A DNA stretch of 64,000 nt, from positions 434,001-498,000 of the forward strand of contig NZ_SMDD01000002.1 in assembly GCF_004343255.1 (NCBI RefSeq). Reading direction: 5' to 3'. A model generated the notes under the pieces. It did no database searches and was not told the origin of the DNA. It saw only the letters and a list, made by a program, of their open reading frames with translations. The stretch comes from Laceyella sacchari (lineage in GTDB: Bacteria > Bacillota > Bacilli > Thermoactinomycetales > Thermoactinomycetaceae). Both the position numbers and the translations under genes were made by a program. Of the stretch, positions 8,451 through 16,865 are shown in pieces (the first letter of the stretch is position 1; every line of letters starts with the position of its first letter).

Positions 8451-9495
8451 CGCTCTCACCATTGACCGTGTCAAACAAAAACGGCGCAAAAAATGGACAT
8501 TCCGTATCATTTCCATCGTCACTGTCCTCGTGTTAGGATTCGGGCTGTACTTTGGTTCGCAAATTTGGGGCGTATTCGCCAACGGTGGCAAAGATCTCAA
8601 AAAGTCCGACCTGCGCGAAAAAGAAGTCGAAATCAAAAACGAACCATTCACTGTGCTTTTGCTCGGAACCGACCAGCGGACGACACGTCCCAATGATTGG
8701 CGGGCTGATGTCATGATCGTGGCTGCCATCAATCCCAAAACCAAAACGGCTAAAGTCGTAAGCGTTCCACGCGACACCTATATCACCATCCCCAACTCCG
8801 GTGGTGTAAAAACGAAAATCAACGCGGCTGCATACTATGGTCGCCAATCCGGTGTGGGCGATGTGGAAAACGTTCGCAAAACCCTGGAAGAATTGCTTCA
8901 TGTGCCAATCGACTACTACGCACGCATCAATTTCCAAGGGTTTGAAGACATTGTGGATGCATTAGGCGGCATTCAAGTGACTCCCAAGTTCAAATTCACC
9001 CAAGCGATGATCGGTGGAGGCTACGCCAAGTTCTATCCAGGAAACACTTACAACCTCAATGGAAAAAAAGCACTGGCTTACGTGCGGGAACGGCATGAAG
9101 ACCCCCGGGGCGATCTGGGGCGCAATGAACGGCAACGGGAAGTCGTCGCCCAACTGATCGACAAACTGGCCAGTTTCGACGGGGTAACCAAGTTTAGCGA
9201 AGTGTCGAAAGCGGTTGGCAAAAACTTTGAATACAGCTTTGATATCACCGATTTCCCAGCTCTGGTGAAGATTTACCAAGGGATTCCGAAACAGAACATC
9301 GAAACCATACAAATAAAAGTATTTGACGATAAAGTCCCTGGTTCCGGCGCAGTGTTGCGCATTCCTGAAGAAGAGAAACAACGGATCAGACAACTACTGC
9401 AAACGCAATTGGAGTACAAGCCCAAAGAAGGGCAATTGAATAATGAGAACAGTGACGTTGACGGCACAACAGACAGCGGGAGCGATGGCAACTAG
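8398..9495 (+). CDS. LCP-family wall polymer ligase, paralog 1
   Basis: LytR-CpsA-Psr enzymes transfer undecaprenyl-phosphate-linked polymers (teichoic acids, capsules) to peptidoglycan on the outer face of the membrane. A basic stretch (KQKRRKKW) precedes one transmembrane helix and the LCP domain, with the hallmark TVLLLGTDQR, VSVPRDTYITIP, KINAAAYYG and LAYVRERHEDPRGDLGRNERQ. ATG at 8398 is the only in-frame standard start ahead of the helix, but it has no visible SD and lies inside the divergent protease gene. Closest relatives in the window are the next two genes, a tandem duplication. Confidence 0.85.
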   Translation: MTNTIAKIDLASIRTNVIALTIDRVKQKRRKKWTFRIISIVTVLVLGFGLYFGSQIWGVFANGGKDLKKSDLREKEVEIKNEPFTVLLLGTDQRTTRPNDWRADVMIVAAINPKTKTAKVVSVPRDTYITIPNSGGVKTKINAAAYYGRQSGVGDVENVRKTLEELLHVPIDYYARINFQGFEDIVDALGGIQVTPKFKFTQAMIGGGYAKFYPGNTYNLNGKKALAYVRERHEDPRGDLGRNERQREVVAQLIDKLASFDGVTKFSEVSKAVGKNFEYSFDITDFPALVKIYQGIPKQNIETIQIKVFDDKVPGSGAVLRIPEEEKQRIRQLLQTQLEYKPKEGQLNNENSDVDGTTDSGSDGN

Positions 9496-9520
9496 GGAGG
9501 CCATCACTCCCTTTTCTTTT
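9494..9520 (+). terminator. Terminator after LCP paralog 1
   Basis: AGGGAG/CTCCCT (9494-9499 with 9507-9512) with a 7-nt loop is followed by TTTTCTTTT. It overlaps the stop codon and suggests the three LCP genes are not one simple transcript. Confidence 0.7.
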
Positions 9521-9700
9521 CCATCCATATGCGGACAGCAACACAAATAGACGAAGCACGTTTACAAACTACAAAACAAAGGGAATGATAACGATACAAA
9601 GGCTTTTAATCCCGGCAGATTAGGCGCAATATTCCGCCTTCTTTTATCACATCCGAAAAACCCCCGGCTTCAGCAAATACCGCAAAGAGAGGTATGTGCC

Positions 9701-10729
9701 ATGAACAAAGTGGATCAGCGCCGCGCCCTGCGCAAACGGCGCAAAAAATGGTTCAAATATTTGACCGTAACAGTCATCCTGTTGGTGTTGGGCTTCGGCA
9801 TTTACTATGGATCCCTGCTGTGGGGCGCCTTGGCCGACAGCAGCAATCGCTTGGATACCTCAGCCTTGCGGGACCAAGAAGTAAAAATCAAAGAAGACCC
9901 GTTTACCGTCTTATTGATCGGCACCGATCAACGCACTACCCGGCCCAATGATTTTCGGACTGATGTGCTGATGCTGGCCGCGATCAATCCGAAGACACAA
10001 TCGATCCTGTTGGTTAGCATTCCCCGGGACGTCTATATGACCATCCCCAATTCCAATGGTGTGAAAACACGCATCAACGCCGCCCCCTTCTACGGTAGGC
10101 AATCGGGGGTGGGTGTGGTCGAAAACACGCGGGAGGCTGTGCAAAATCTGCTTCACATTCCCGTCGATTATTATGCGATGATCAATTTTCAAGGGTTTGA
10201 AGACATTGTCGACTCCTTAGGTGGAATCGATGTCAACGTGAAGCAATCTTTCTCACAAGCGATGATCGGTGGAGGCAAAGCGGTCTTCCGGCCGGGAATG
10301 ATGCACTTAAATGGCAAACAGGCCCTCGCCTATGTACGCAATCGCAAAGATGTCGCCGGAGGGGATTTTGCCCGCAATGAACGTCAGCAAGAAGTCATCG
10401 GCCTGTTGCTGGACAAATTGGTCAGTTTTGATGGCATCAGTCAATTTTCAAAGATCACATCCGCGCTCGGCAATAACTTCCAACATGGGTTTCGGTTGGA
10501 CGATATCCCCGCCTTGATCAAAGTGTATCGTGAGATACCCAAACAAAACATCCGTAGCATCCACATCAAAGTGGTCGACATCAAAGTTGGTGGCGCGGAT
10601 ATGCTTGACATCCCACAGTCTGAAAAGAAGCGAATCCGCAAATTGCTCCAGCAACAATTGGAATATCAACCGAAAGCGGAATGGCTCGACCAAACCGATG
10701 ATAACCTCGCATCTGATGCAACAAATTAA
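9701..10729 (+). CDS. LCP-family wall polymer ligase, paralog 2
   Basis: This 342-residue protein has the same plan as paralog 1: basic N-terminus (LRKRRKKWFKY), one membrane helix, then the LCP domain with TVLLIGTDQRTTRPNDF, VSIPRDVYMTIP, RINAAPFYGRQSGVG and LAYVRNRKDVAGGDFARNERQQ. It shares long identical runs with paralog 1 (GRQSGVG, INFQGFEDIVD, QAMIGGG), so duplication is recent. ATG at 9701 has AGAGAGG about 9 nt upstream. The likely role is ligation of wall teichoic acid or another anionic polymer. Confidence 0.9.
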   Translation: MNKVDQRRALRKRRKKWFKYLTVTVILLVLGFGIYYGSLLWGALADSSNRLDTSALRDQEVKIKEDPFTVLLIGTDQRTTRPNDFRTDVLMLAAINPKTQSILLVSIPRDVYMTIPNSNGVKTRINAAPFYGRQSGVGVVENTREAVQNLLHIPVDYYAMINFQGFEDIVDSLGGIDVNVKQSFSQAMIGGGKAVFRPGMMHLNGKQALAYVRNRKDVAGGDFARNERQQEVIGLLLDKLVSFDGISQFSKITSALGNNFQHGFRLDDIPALIKVYREIPKQNIRSIHIKVVDIKVGGADMLDIPQSEKKRIRKLLQQQLEYQPKAEWLDQTDDNLASDATN

Positions 10730-10765
10730 TCACAAGAATGTCAAATTTCTTCAACGCCCTGTCCA

Positions 10766-10793
10766 TTGCGCCTGTAAAGAATTTTACTATAAT
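10766..10793 (+). promoter_or_regulatory. Putative sigma-A promoter of LCP paralog 3
   Basis: TTGCGC (10766-10771), a 16-nt spacer and a perfect TATAAT (10788-10793), about 105 nt upstream of the start codon. Confidence 0.55.
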
Positions 10794-10899
10794 CGAGTTA
10801 TAATCTTTCCCCGTATCTAAATTCTCAGTATGCATTTTTATATATAAAATCTAAATACTAAAGTTACCAAGACTAATTCATTCATGTAAGGAGCAGACA

Positions 10900-11934
10900 A
10901 TGTCATTTGATAAACAAACAACACCTCCCCACAACAACCGCAAGCGCCTAATTCAGCGCATCGCCATCCTTCTTCTGCTTATTGTGGTCGGTGTCGGAAT
11001 ATATTTTGGCACCCAACTCTGGGGCGTCTTCGCCAAAACCGGAAAATCATTAAAAAAATCCACTTGGCGGACGGAAAAAGTGGTCCTCGAGGAAAAAGAC
11101 CCCTTCACTGTGTTGTTGATCGGTACGGACCAGCGTAGCACCGACCCTAACAATTGGCGTTCCGATGTCTTGATCTTGGCCGCTGTCAACCCTAAAACCA
11201 ATTCCATCAAATTAATTAGTATTCCCCGGGATTTCTATGTCAAGATCGCTAATACGAATGTAAGAACGAAAATTAACGCCGCCGCAGCTTACGGTCGGAT
11301 GAAAGGGATCGGCGAAGTAGAAAATATCAGACAAACGATAGAAAACATTTTCCATGTTCCCATTGATTATTATGCTAAAGTAAACTTCAAAGGCTTTGAA
11401 GATCTTGTTGATGCTTTAGGCGGCGTTGATGTCAATGTGAAAAAGCCATTCAAACAACGTGCGATCGGCGGAAAAATGATTGTTTTTGAACCAGGACCGC
11501 GCCATTTGAACGGCCCTGAAGCCTTAGCCTATGTGCGCAACCGTAAATCATTTGCTGAAGGGGATTTTGCCCGTAATGAACGCCAACGGGAGGTTATCTC
11601 GCAACTAATTGACAAAATGACCAGCATCGACGGAGTTACCAAGTTCAACCAAGTTACCAAGGCCGTGGGTAATAACTTTGACCATAGCTTCCATTTCAAA
11701 GAGATCCCTTCTCTGATTAAAACATATCAGCAAATTCCCAAAGAAAGAATTGAAACCGTCACCTTTGAAGCCTATCCTAAAATGTATGCCCGCTCCGGTT
11801 CGGTCGTCATCATTCCCAAAACGGAAATTCAACGGCTTAGCCAAATTCTGCATCAACAATTGGAGTACAAGCCTGATGATGACATGATTAATAAGACCGA
11901 AGGGGAAGAGATCGAATCCCCTGCTAATCGTTGA
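10900..11934 (+). CDS. LCP-family wall polymer ligase, paralog 3
   Basis: The 344-residue third tandem LCP protein has a short basic tail (NNRKRLIQR), one membrane helix, then TVLLIGTDQRSTDPNNW, ISIPRDFYVKI, KINAAAAYGRMKGIG and LAYVRNRKSFAEGDFARNERQRE. It is more diverged from paralogs 1 and 2 than they are from each other and is more AT-rich at codon level. The ATG has AAGGAG 6 nt upstream and its own promoter candidate. The position next to yvyE matches B. subtilis tagU (lytR), so it may be the ancestral copy. Confidence 0.9.
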   Translation: MSFDKQTTPPHNNRKRLIQRIAILLLLIVVGVGIYFGTQLWGVFAKTGKSLKKSTWRTEKVVLEEKDPFTVLLIGTDQRSTDPNNWRSDVLILAAVNPKTNSIKLISIPRDFYVKIANTNVRTKINAAAAYGRMKGIGEVENIRQTIENIFHVPIDYYAKVNFKGFEDLVDALGGVDVNVKKPFKQRAIGGKMIVFEPGPRHLNGPEALAYVRNRKSFAEGDFARNERQREVISQLIDKMTSIDGVTKFNQVTKAVGNNFDHSFHFKEIPSLIKTYQQIPKERIETVTFEAYPKMYARSGSVVIIPKTEIQRLSQILHQQLEYKPDDDMINKTEGEEIESPANR

Positions 11935-11940
11935 TAAAAA

Positions 11941-11977
11941 GAAAGCGATGGCCGGCCATCCCGGAACCATCGCTTTC
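11941..11977 (+). terminator. Hairpin after LCP paralog 3
   Basis: GAAAGCGATGG / CCATCGCTTTC is a perfect 11 bp stem with a 15-nt loop and a weak T tract. It lies between LCP paralog 3 and yvyE. Confidence 0.6.
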
Positions 11978-12022
11978 TCTTTGGCCTCTATGCCCAATTC
12001 CCCTATAATAAGGTGGAAGGGT

Positions 12023-12664
12023 GTGAAACGAACGATGAAACCAGACAGCTATCTAACCATAGCCCCTTATGGGGAAACAGAAATTATCATCCAAAAATCT
12101 CGCTTCATTTGCCGTGCTAAACATGTGGCAACTGAAGCGGAAGCCGTCCAATTCGTACAGGAAATCTCCAAAAAGCATTGGGATGCGACCCATAATTGCT
12201 ACGCTTATCACATCACCGAAACCACGCAGAAATCCTCCGATGACGGAGAGCCTGCCGGAACGGCGGGAAGGCCTATCCTTGAAGTGATCCACGCCAAGCA
12301 GTGTCTGTACACTGCCGTCGTCGTCACCCGCTATTTTGGTGGAATCAAGCTGGGCGCAGGCGGATTGGTGCGCGCTTACAGCCAAGGAGCCGCGGCGGCG
12401 ATTGAAGCGGCTGGGCTCGTCAAACGGATGATGCATCAACAAGTGATAATCACATTTGATTATTCTTTCATGGGCAAAATGGAACATGAATTGCATCGAA
12501 CCGGTTATCTATTGGAGACGCCGTCCTTTGCCGACAAAGTGAGTTGGGCCGTTTGGACACCACTGGGCGAAGAACAAAAACTGATTGAGCAAGTAACCAA
12601 CTGGACCCACGGCCAGGCGGTGCTATCGCTCGGTGAAGCCGAATATAAAGATGTGCCCCTTTAA
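12023..12664 (+). CDS. yvyE: YigZ/IMPACT family protein (YvyE)
   Basis: The N-terminal UPF0029/IMPACT domain has EIIIQKSRFICRA, DATHNCYAY, SSDDGEPAGTAGRPIL and TRYFGGIKLGAGGLVRAY; a DUF1949-like ferredoxin-fold domain follows. IMPACT proteins in eukaryotes regulate GCN2; the bacterial role is not established (a ribosome-associated role has been proposed). GTG at 12023 has AAGGTGG 6 nt upstream; ATG at 12035 is the alternative, with poor SD spacing. In B. subtilis the gene also sits beside an LCP gene and degSU. Confidence 0.88.
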   Translation: MKRTMKPDSYLTIAPYGETEIIIQKSRFICRAKHVATEAEAVQFVQEISKKHWDATHNCYAYHITETTQKSSDDGEPAGTAGRPILEVIHAKQCLYTAVVVTRYFGGIKLGAGGLVRAYSQGAAAAIEAAGLVKRMMHQQVIITFDYSFMGKMEHELHRTGYLLETPSFADKVSWAVWTPLGEEQKLIEQVTNWTHGQAVLSLGEAEYKDVPL

Positions 12665-12715
12665 AGGCATCTAGATGGGAACATCATCGCGGCTTCCGCT
12701 ACTGATTAAACAATG

Positions 12716-12749
12716 AAGAGCCACACCCTGTAAATGGGGTGTGGCTCTT
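12716..12749. terminator. Bidirectional terminator between yvyE and metQ
   Basis: AAGAGCCACACCC / GGGTGTGGCTCTT, a 13 bp perfect stem, sits between two convergent genes. Confidence 0.85.
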
Positions 12750-12755
12750 GCAACT

Positions 12756-13556
12756 TTAAAACGCCGGCACGACAGACCCGTTATACTTTTTGAGGATAAA
12801 GTCTTTTACCTTTTGCGAAGTGAGTACCTTCACCAATTTTTGAACGCGTGGATCATTTTCATTGCCTTTTTTCACGGCCAATACGTTGACGTACGGAGAA
12901 TCTTTTCCTTCAATAAACAGAGCATCTTTCAACGGATTCAGTTTTGCTTGCAAGGCATAATTGGTGTTGATCACTGCGAAATCGACTTGATCCAGCATAC
13001 GTGGCAACGTCGCAGCTTCCAGCAGCTTAAATTGCAGGTTTTTTGGATTTTCTTTGATGTTTTTCAGCGTTTTGTCACCTTGACGGTTGTCCAGCTTAAT
13101 CAAATTGTTTTGATCCAACAGCAGCAAAACACGTGTGATTTCACTGGTTGCGTTAGGCAGAGCGACTGTGGCTCCGTTTTTCAGTTCACTGATGTTTTTG
13201 ATTTTGTTGGAATACGCCCCCATCGGCTCAATGTGAACCCCAGCCACTTTCACCAAGTGATACCCTTTTTCTTTGTTGGTGGCTTCCATCCAAGGAATGT
13301 GTTGAAAGAAATTGGCGTCGATCTGCCCTTCTTCCACACTTTTATTCGGCAACACATAATCTTGGAACGCTTGGATCTTCAACTCCACTCCCTGCTTTTC
13401 CAATTCCGGCTGAACAAACTTCAGAATTTCCTCATGTGGAATGGGCGACGCCCCCACCGTCAACACTGCTGATTCATCTTTCTTTCCGCAACCCACGCCA
13501 AACGCGGCCACCAATGCGACCAAACCTGCCGCAATCCATCTTTTCATTTTCATCAT
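12756..13556 (-). CDS. metQ: Methionine-binding lipoprotein of the MetNIQ ABC importer
   Basis: A lipoprotein signal ends in the lipobox FGVGC, so the mature protein is anchored to the outer membrane face. The NlpA/MetQ fold follows: LTVGASPIPHEEILKF, then FFQHIPWM, VALPNATSE and the hinge DFAVINTNYA. It captures methionine (often D- and L-forms) and delivers it to MetI. The start is ATG at 13556, 6 nt after GGGAGG. Third gene of the metN-metI-metQ operon under the SAM riboswitch. Confidence 0.95.
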   Translation of the reverse strand: MMKMKRWIAAGLVALVAAFGVGCGKKDESAVLTVGASPIPHEEILKFVQPELEKQGVELKIQAFQDYVLPNKSVEEGQIDANFFQHIPWMEATNKEKGYHLVKVAGVHIEPMGAYSNKIKNISELKNGATVALPNATSEITRVLLLLDQNNLIKLDNRQGDKTLKNIKENPKNLQFKLLEAATLPRMLDQVDFAVINTNYALQAKLNPLKDALFIEGKDSPYVNVLAVKKGNENDPRVQKLVKVLTSQKVKDFILKKYNGSVVPAF

Positions 13557-13674
13557 TGCCATCCTCCCATGCATCAACTTATTTAATAAAATCGATCGGA
13601 TTAGACGGATTATGTCACGTCTATTTGCCCTGACACGGGGAATTCCCGCTTCAATTCCGGCTCTTACCCTCCAT

Positions 13675-14331
13675 TCACCGTTTGTCCAACCGACGAACCA
13701 ACCAATCCCCTACCATTTGAATGAGCTGTACCATCACAACCAACAGCAAGCCGCAAATATACAACATGCCATCATTGAACGATTGGAAACCGTACCTAAA
13801 CGCAGCATCTCCCAAACCACCTCCGCCAACAATCCCTGCCATCGCCGAAAAGCTGATCAAGGATACGCAAGTGACGGTTAATCCGGAGACAATGGCCGGC
13901 ATCGCTTCTGGCAACAGCACTTTCCAGATAATGTGCAAACGGGAAGTCCCCATCGCTTGCGCCGCTTCAATCACCCCACGGTCAATTTCCCTTAAAGCGG
14001 TCTCCACCATTCTGGCGTAAAACGGTGCCGCACCAGCGATCAAAGGCACAGTTGCTGCTGTGGGTCCGAGCGTGGTTCCCACCAAAAACTCCGCGACAGG
14101 AAATAAGAAAAGGACAAGGACAATAAACGGTACAGCGCGGAAGATATTCACAATCGTGCCCAATGTTCGTTGCACCCATACATTCTCCCAAAAATAACCG
14201 CGATCCGAGACGGTAAGCATCACACCCAGAGGAATTCCCAGAAGCGCGGTGAACAAAGTGGATATGCTCACCATATACAAGGTTTCCCCCAGCGCGACGG
14301 ACACTTGATTCCAATCAATGCCGGTCAACAT
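13675..14331 (-). CDS. metI: Methionine ABC importer permease
   Basis: The 218-residue integral membrane permease (also called MetP) has a binding-protein-dependent transport inner-membrane domain and the EAA loop (EAAQAMGTSRLHIIWKVLLPEA). Its start overlaps the 3' end of metN by a few bases, which suggests coupled translation. It pairs as a dimer with MetN on the cytosolic side. Confidence 0.95.
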   Translation of the reverse strand: MLTGIDWNQVSVALGETLYMVSISTLFTALLGIPLGVMLTVSDRGYFWENVWVQRTLGTIVNIFRAVPFIVLVLFLFPVAEFLVGTTLGPTAATVPLIAGAAPFYARMVETALREIDRGVIEAAQAMGTSRLHIIWKVLLPEAMPAIVSGLTVTCVSLISFSAMAGIVGGGGLGDAAFRYGFQSFNDGMLYICGLLLVVMVQLIQMVGDWLVRRLDKR

Positions 14332-15290
14332 GCCCGTTCACCTCCATTCAACACTTGGCGCACGGCCAGCACTTGCTCCTCTGTCCCATCAACTCTGACG
14401 CGCAAGCGGTCATCCTGTTCTCCCGCAATGGCTCCGCTGACAACACTGAACCGAATTCCATGCTTTTTAGCCAATGTCACCAACTTATCTGCATCAGCAA
14501 GCGGCAATTCAACCACTTCCCCTGATGTGTCATCGTCTTGGATACTAGGCTGCAGCTCTTTGACAAACTGTTTGGTCAACGCCTGTTGTGGTTGGCTAAA
14601 GATGGAGGAGACCATGCCCGTTTCCACGACCCGGCCGTTTTCCATCACTGCCATCTTGTTGCAAATCTGCCGTACCACACTCATTTCATGCGTGATTAAT
14701 ACCAAGGTGATCCCCATCTCCCGATGAATCTCCTTGAGCAGTTGCAAAATGGATGCCGTGGTTTCTGGATCTAGCGCTGATGTCGCTTCATCGCACAAAA
14801 GGATATCCGGCTCATTGGCCAAAGCCCGTGCAATGCCGACCCGCTGTTTTTGTCCTCCGCTCAACTGGGAAGGGTAAGCGTCAGCACGTTCAGCTAGTCC
14901 TACCCGCTCCAAAAGCTGATCGACTCGCTTGCGAATCTGCTCTTTCGGCAACCCTGCCACTTCTAGCGGAAAAGCCACATTTTCGCGAACCGTTCGCGAC
15001 CAAAGCAAATGAAAGTGCTGAAAGATCATGCCGATCTTCTGCCGTGCCTGGCGCAATTCTCTCTCTTTCAGACGGGAAATTTCTTTCCCATCCACGATGA
15101 CTTCACCCTTTGTCGGCATCTCCAGCCCGTTGATCAGCCGCAACAGTGTCGATTTGCCCGCACCGCTATAACCTACGATGCCGAAGATGTCACCTCGGTT
15201 GATCGTCAACGTCACCCCGTCCAGCGCAGTCACGACCGAGCCCCCATCGCGCGCCGGATAGGTTTTGATGACTTCTTTAATCTGAATCAT
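14325..15290 (-). CDS. metN: Methionine ABC importer ATPase with C-terminal NIL regulatory domain
   Basis: Walker A GYSGAGKST, signature LSGGQKQRVGIARAL and Walker B ILLCDEATSALDP define the nucleotide-binding domain. The last 70 residues (HGIRFSVVSGAI, DRLRVRVDG) form the ACT-like NIL domain that binds methionine and inhibits transport in characterised members. ATG at 15290 (MIQIKEVIKTY) is preferred, with GGTGG upstream; the 32 extra upstream codons fall in the riboswitch terminator region and were rejected. Confidence 0.95.
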   Translation of the reverse strand: MIQIKEVIKTYPARDGGSVVTALDGVTLTINRGDIFGIVGYSGAGKSTLLRLINGLEMPTKGEVIVDGKEISRLKERELRQARQKIGMIFQHFHLLWSRTVRENVAFPLEVAGLPKEQIRKRVDQLLERVGLAERADAYPSQLSGGQKQRVGIARALANEPDILLCDEATSALDPETTASILQLLKEIHREMGITLVLITHEMSVVRQICNKMAVMENGRVVETGMVSSIFSQPQQALTKQFVKELQPSIQDDDTSGEVVELPLADADKLVTLAKKHGIRFSVVSGAIAGEQDDRLRVRVDGTEEQVLAVRQVLNGGERAC

Positions 15291-15318
15291 TGAGGTTTCA
15301 CCACCTTTATTATGCAAT

Positions 15319-15356
15319 AAAAAAATCCCTCTGCTCTGAAGATGGCAAGAAGGGAT
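15319..15356 (-). terminator. Riboswitch-controlled terminator of metNIQ
   Basis: On the minus strand ATCCCT and AGGGAT close a hairpin that is followed by seven T. It lies directly downstream of the SAM-I aptamer and about 30 nt ahead of metN, so it is the expression platform. Confidence 0.85.
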
Positions 15357-15376
15357 ACGTCTATTATTGACACACC

Positions 15377-15488
15377 TTTCTCTCATCTGTCAGAACGAAT
15401 CTGCAGGAATTGGCACCTTTCTGATGGTTGTCAGATGGTTGCCGAGGGTTCAACGGGCCTGGTCCCTACCCCTCTCTTGATAAGAGAA
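15377..15488 (-). promoter_or_regulatory. SAM-I (S-box) riboswitch upstream of metNIQ
   Basis: The minus strand carries the conserved S-box core in order: CTTATCAAGAGAGG, GTAGGGACCAGGCCC, TTGAACCC, CGGCAACC, AGGTGCCAATTCCTGC and GACAGATGAGAG, whose ends pair as P1. It binds S-adenosylmethionine and then allows the downstream terminator to form, switching off methionine uptake. Confidence 0.95.
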
Positions 15489-15532
15489 TGTTGCTGTATT
15501 CAATTATTAACATATCAACTATTGAGTTATAA

Positions 15533-15560
15533 ATTATCACAATAAAAGACATTATGTCAA
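15533..15560 (-). promoter_or_regulatory. Putative sigma-A promoter of metNIQ
   Basis: TTGACA (15560-15555), a 16-nt spacer and GATAAT (15538-15533) on the minus strand, about 45 nt upstream of the S-box. Confidence 0.6.
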
Positions 15561-15769
15561 TCGTTATTTATGACTGGAAAATCTTAACCATCCACACGGG
15601 AGCGATATCCCCTTCCAATGTTACAGGAAACGTTTTCGGTTCACACATTTATCACATTTTTACCACGAGATTACATTTAGATAACAATACGGCTACTCCC
15701 CACTAAATCAGGGGCCGCTGGCGTATAATAAAGACAGATCCTCAAATTGAACTGCTGGAGGTGCCCAAC

Positions 15770-15880
15770 ATGGAATACACGGTTGTCGGAAAATCGTTTT
15801 GGTTTGGTGTGTTGAACGCGACATGTTTAAGTATCCCATTGTGGCTTCTCTTGTACTTCGGCCTAAAGTTGATTTTCTAA
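15770..15880 (+). CDS. Tiny single-helix membrane protein A (36 aa)
   Basis: The ATG follows CTGGAGGTGCCCAAC, a strong ribosome site with good spacing. The product has one predicted membrane helix after a short polar head (MEYTVVGKS). The core reads GVLNATCLSIPLWLLLYF and shares spaced residues with the 43-residue protein at 29093. A TATAAT box lies at 15724-15729 without a clear -35. A strong bidirectional terminator follows. I recognise no family; the function is unknown. Confidence 0.65.
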   Translation: MEYTVVGKSFWFGVLNATCLSIPLWLLLYFGLKLIF

Positions 15881-15951
15881 ATGAGGCAACATCGTTGGCG
15901 CACCATTAACAAACTGATTACACCCTGGAAAACCAGGCTGATGGGTATATA

Positions 15952-15996
15952 AAAACGGGTGGCTTTTGCTTTGATTTAGCAAAAGCCACCCGTTTT
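15952..15996. terminator. Bidirectional terminator at the left end of the polysaccharide locus
   Basis: A 19 bp perfect inverted repeat (AAAACGGGTGGCTTTTGCT and its complement) with a 7-nt loop. It ends both the tiny plus-strand gene and the minus-strand sugar transferase gene. Confidence 0.9.
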
Positions 15997-16000
15997 CTCA

Positions 16001-16645
16001 TTAGCGCGCCCCATTTCCGGAGATCACGATCCAAACGGTTTTGAGCAAAATGTGAAAATCCATCTTGAACGATTGATTTCTGATGTACTCCAAGTCCAGT
16101 TCCAACTTTTCAGCAGGGGTCGCCTCATATCCACCGTTCACCTGAGCCCAACCTGTCAATCCCGGTTTCACCATCAACCGTTTCTTAAATCCCGGAATCT
16201 CTTTGTCAAATTGCTCCGTGAACATCGGTCGCTCCGGACGCGGGCCGATCAAACTCATATCCCCGCGCAGGATGTTGATCAACTGCGGCAGTTCGTCAAT
16301 CCGGGTTTTGCGGATGAACTGGCCTACACGAGTGACGCGCGGATCATTCTTGGCAGCCCACTGCGGACCGTTTTTCTCTGCATCCGTACGCATCGAGCGC
16401 AATTTGAAGATGTTAAACGTTTTGCCGTTTAAACCGACCCGCTCCTGTTTGTAGAAGATGGGACCTGGTGATTCCAATTTGATCGCGATTGCCGTCAAAA
16501 TCAGCACCGGTAGAGTGAAGAGCAATAACCCAATGGAAAATACGATTTCAAACCCGCGCTTAAATGCCAAATAGAAAGAGGCGGGTGTTTTCATTTCTCC
16601 GGAGAATGCGCGCGAATTGCTCTCGTAGGCTACTTTTGAACTCAT
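16001..16645 (-). CDS. Initiating undecaprenyl-phosphate sugar phosphotransferase
   Basis: The protein is of the short bacterial sugar transferase class (PF02397; WbaP C-terminal, EpsL and TuaA type). One membrane segment (about residues 32-55) precedes the catalytic part with KLESPGPIFYKQERVGLNG, FKLRSMR, FIRKTRIDELPQLINIL, SLIGPRPERP and KPGLTGWAQVNG. It moves the first sugar-phosphate of a repeat unit onto undecaprenyl phosphate. ATG at 16645 has AGGAG 10 nt upstream. It is the left-most gene of the locus and has its own regulatory element at 16719-16756. Confidence 0.92.
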   Translation of the reverse strand: MSSKVAYESNSRAFSGEMKTPASFYLAFKRGFEIVFSIGLLLFTLPVLILTAIAIKLESPGPIFYKQERVGLNGKTFNIFKLRSMRTDAEKNGPQWAAKNDPRVTRVGQFIRKTRIDELPQLINILRGDMSLIGPRPERPMFTEQFDKEIPGFKKRLMVKPGLTGWAQVNGGYEATPAEKLELDLEYIRNQSFKMDFHILLKTVWIVISGNGAR

Positions 16646-16718
16646 CCGCAAACCACTCCTGCTGTGTATAGTATCAAATCACAATTATTTTCGGCTATCG
16701 ACTAACTTTACAAAAATG

Positions 16719-16756
16719 ACAGTAACATTACAGCAATGTTTCAAACCGATTACTGT
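16719..16756 (-). promoter_or_regulatory. Conserved promoter element A upstream of the sugar transferase gene
   Basis: The minus strand contains GGTTTGAAACATTGCTGTAA (16747-16728), 16 of 20 bases identical to element B at 27650-27669, and at nearly the same distance from its start codon (82 versus 80 nt). It is bracketed by the inverted repeat ACAGTAA (16719-16725) / TTACTGT (16750-16756). Read as a promoter it gives TTGAAA, 17 nt, TGTCAT, a poor -10. Confidence 0.45.
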
Positions 16757-16865
16757 TACCAAGTATACTGTAATCTTTCCACGTTGACAATAGCCGAATT
16801 GTGAAAAATGAAATCTTCATGGCCCGTTCTTTCAAGCATGGGGTGTGCGGGTTCGTTATTAGTGT

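Noticed and set aside
8463-8777. N-terminal extension of the protease frame
   Set aside because: Antisense to the LCP membrane helix region; the signal peptide begins at 8450-8462.
12741-13472. Plus-strand open frame of 243 codons
   Set aside because: Antisense of metQ, whose lipobox and family motifs are clear.
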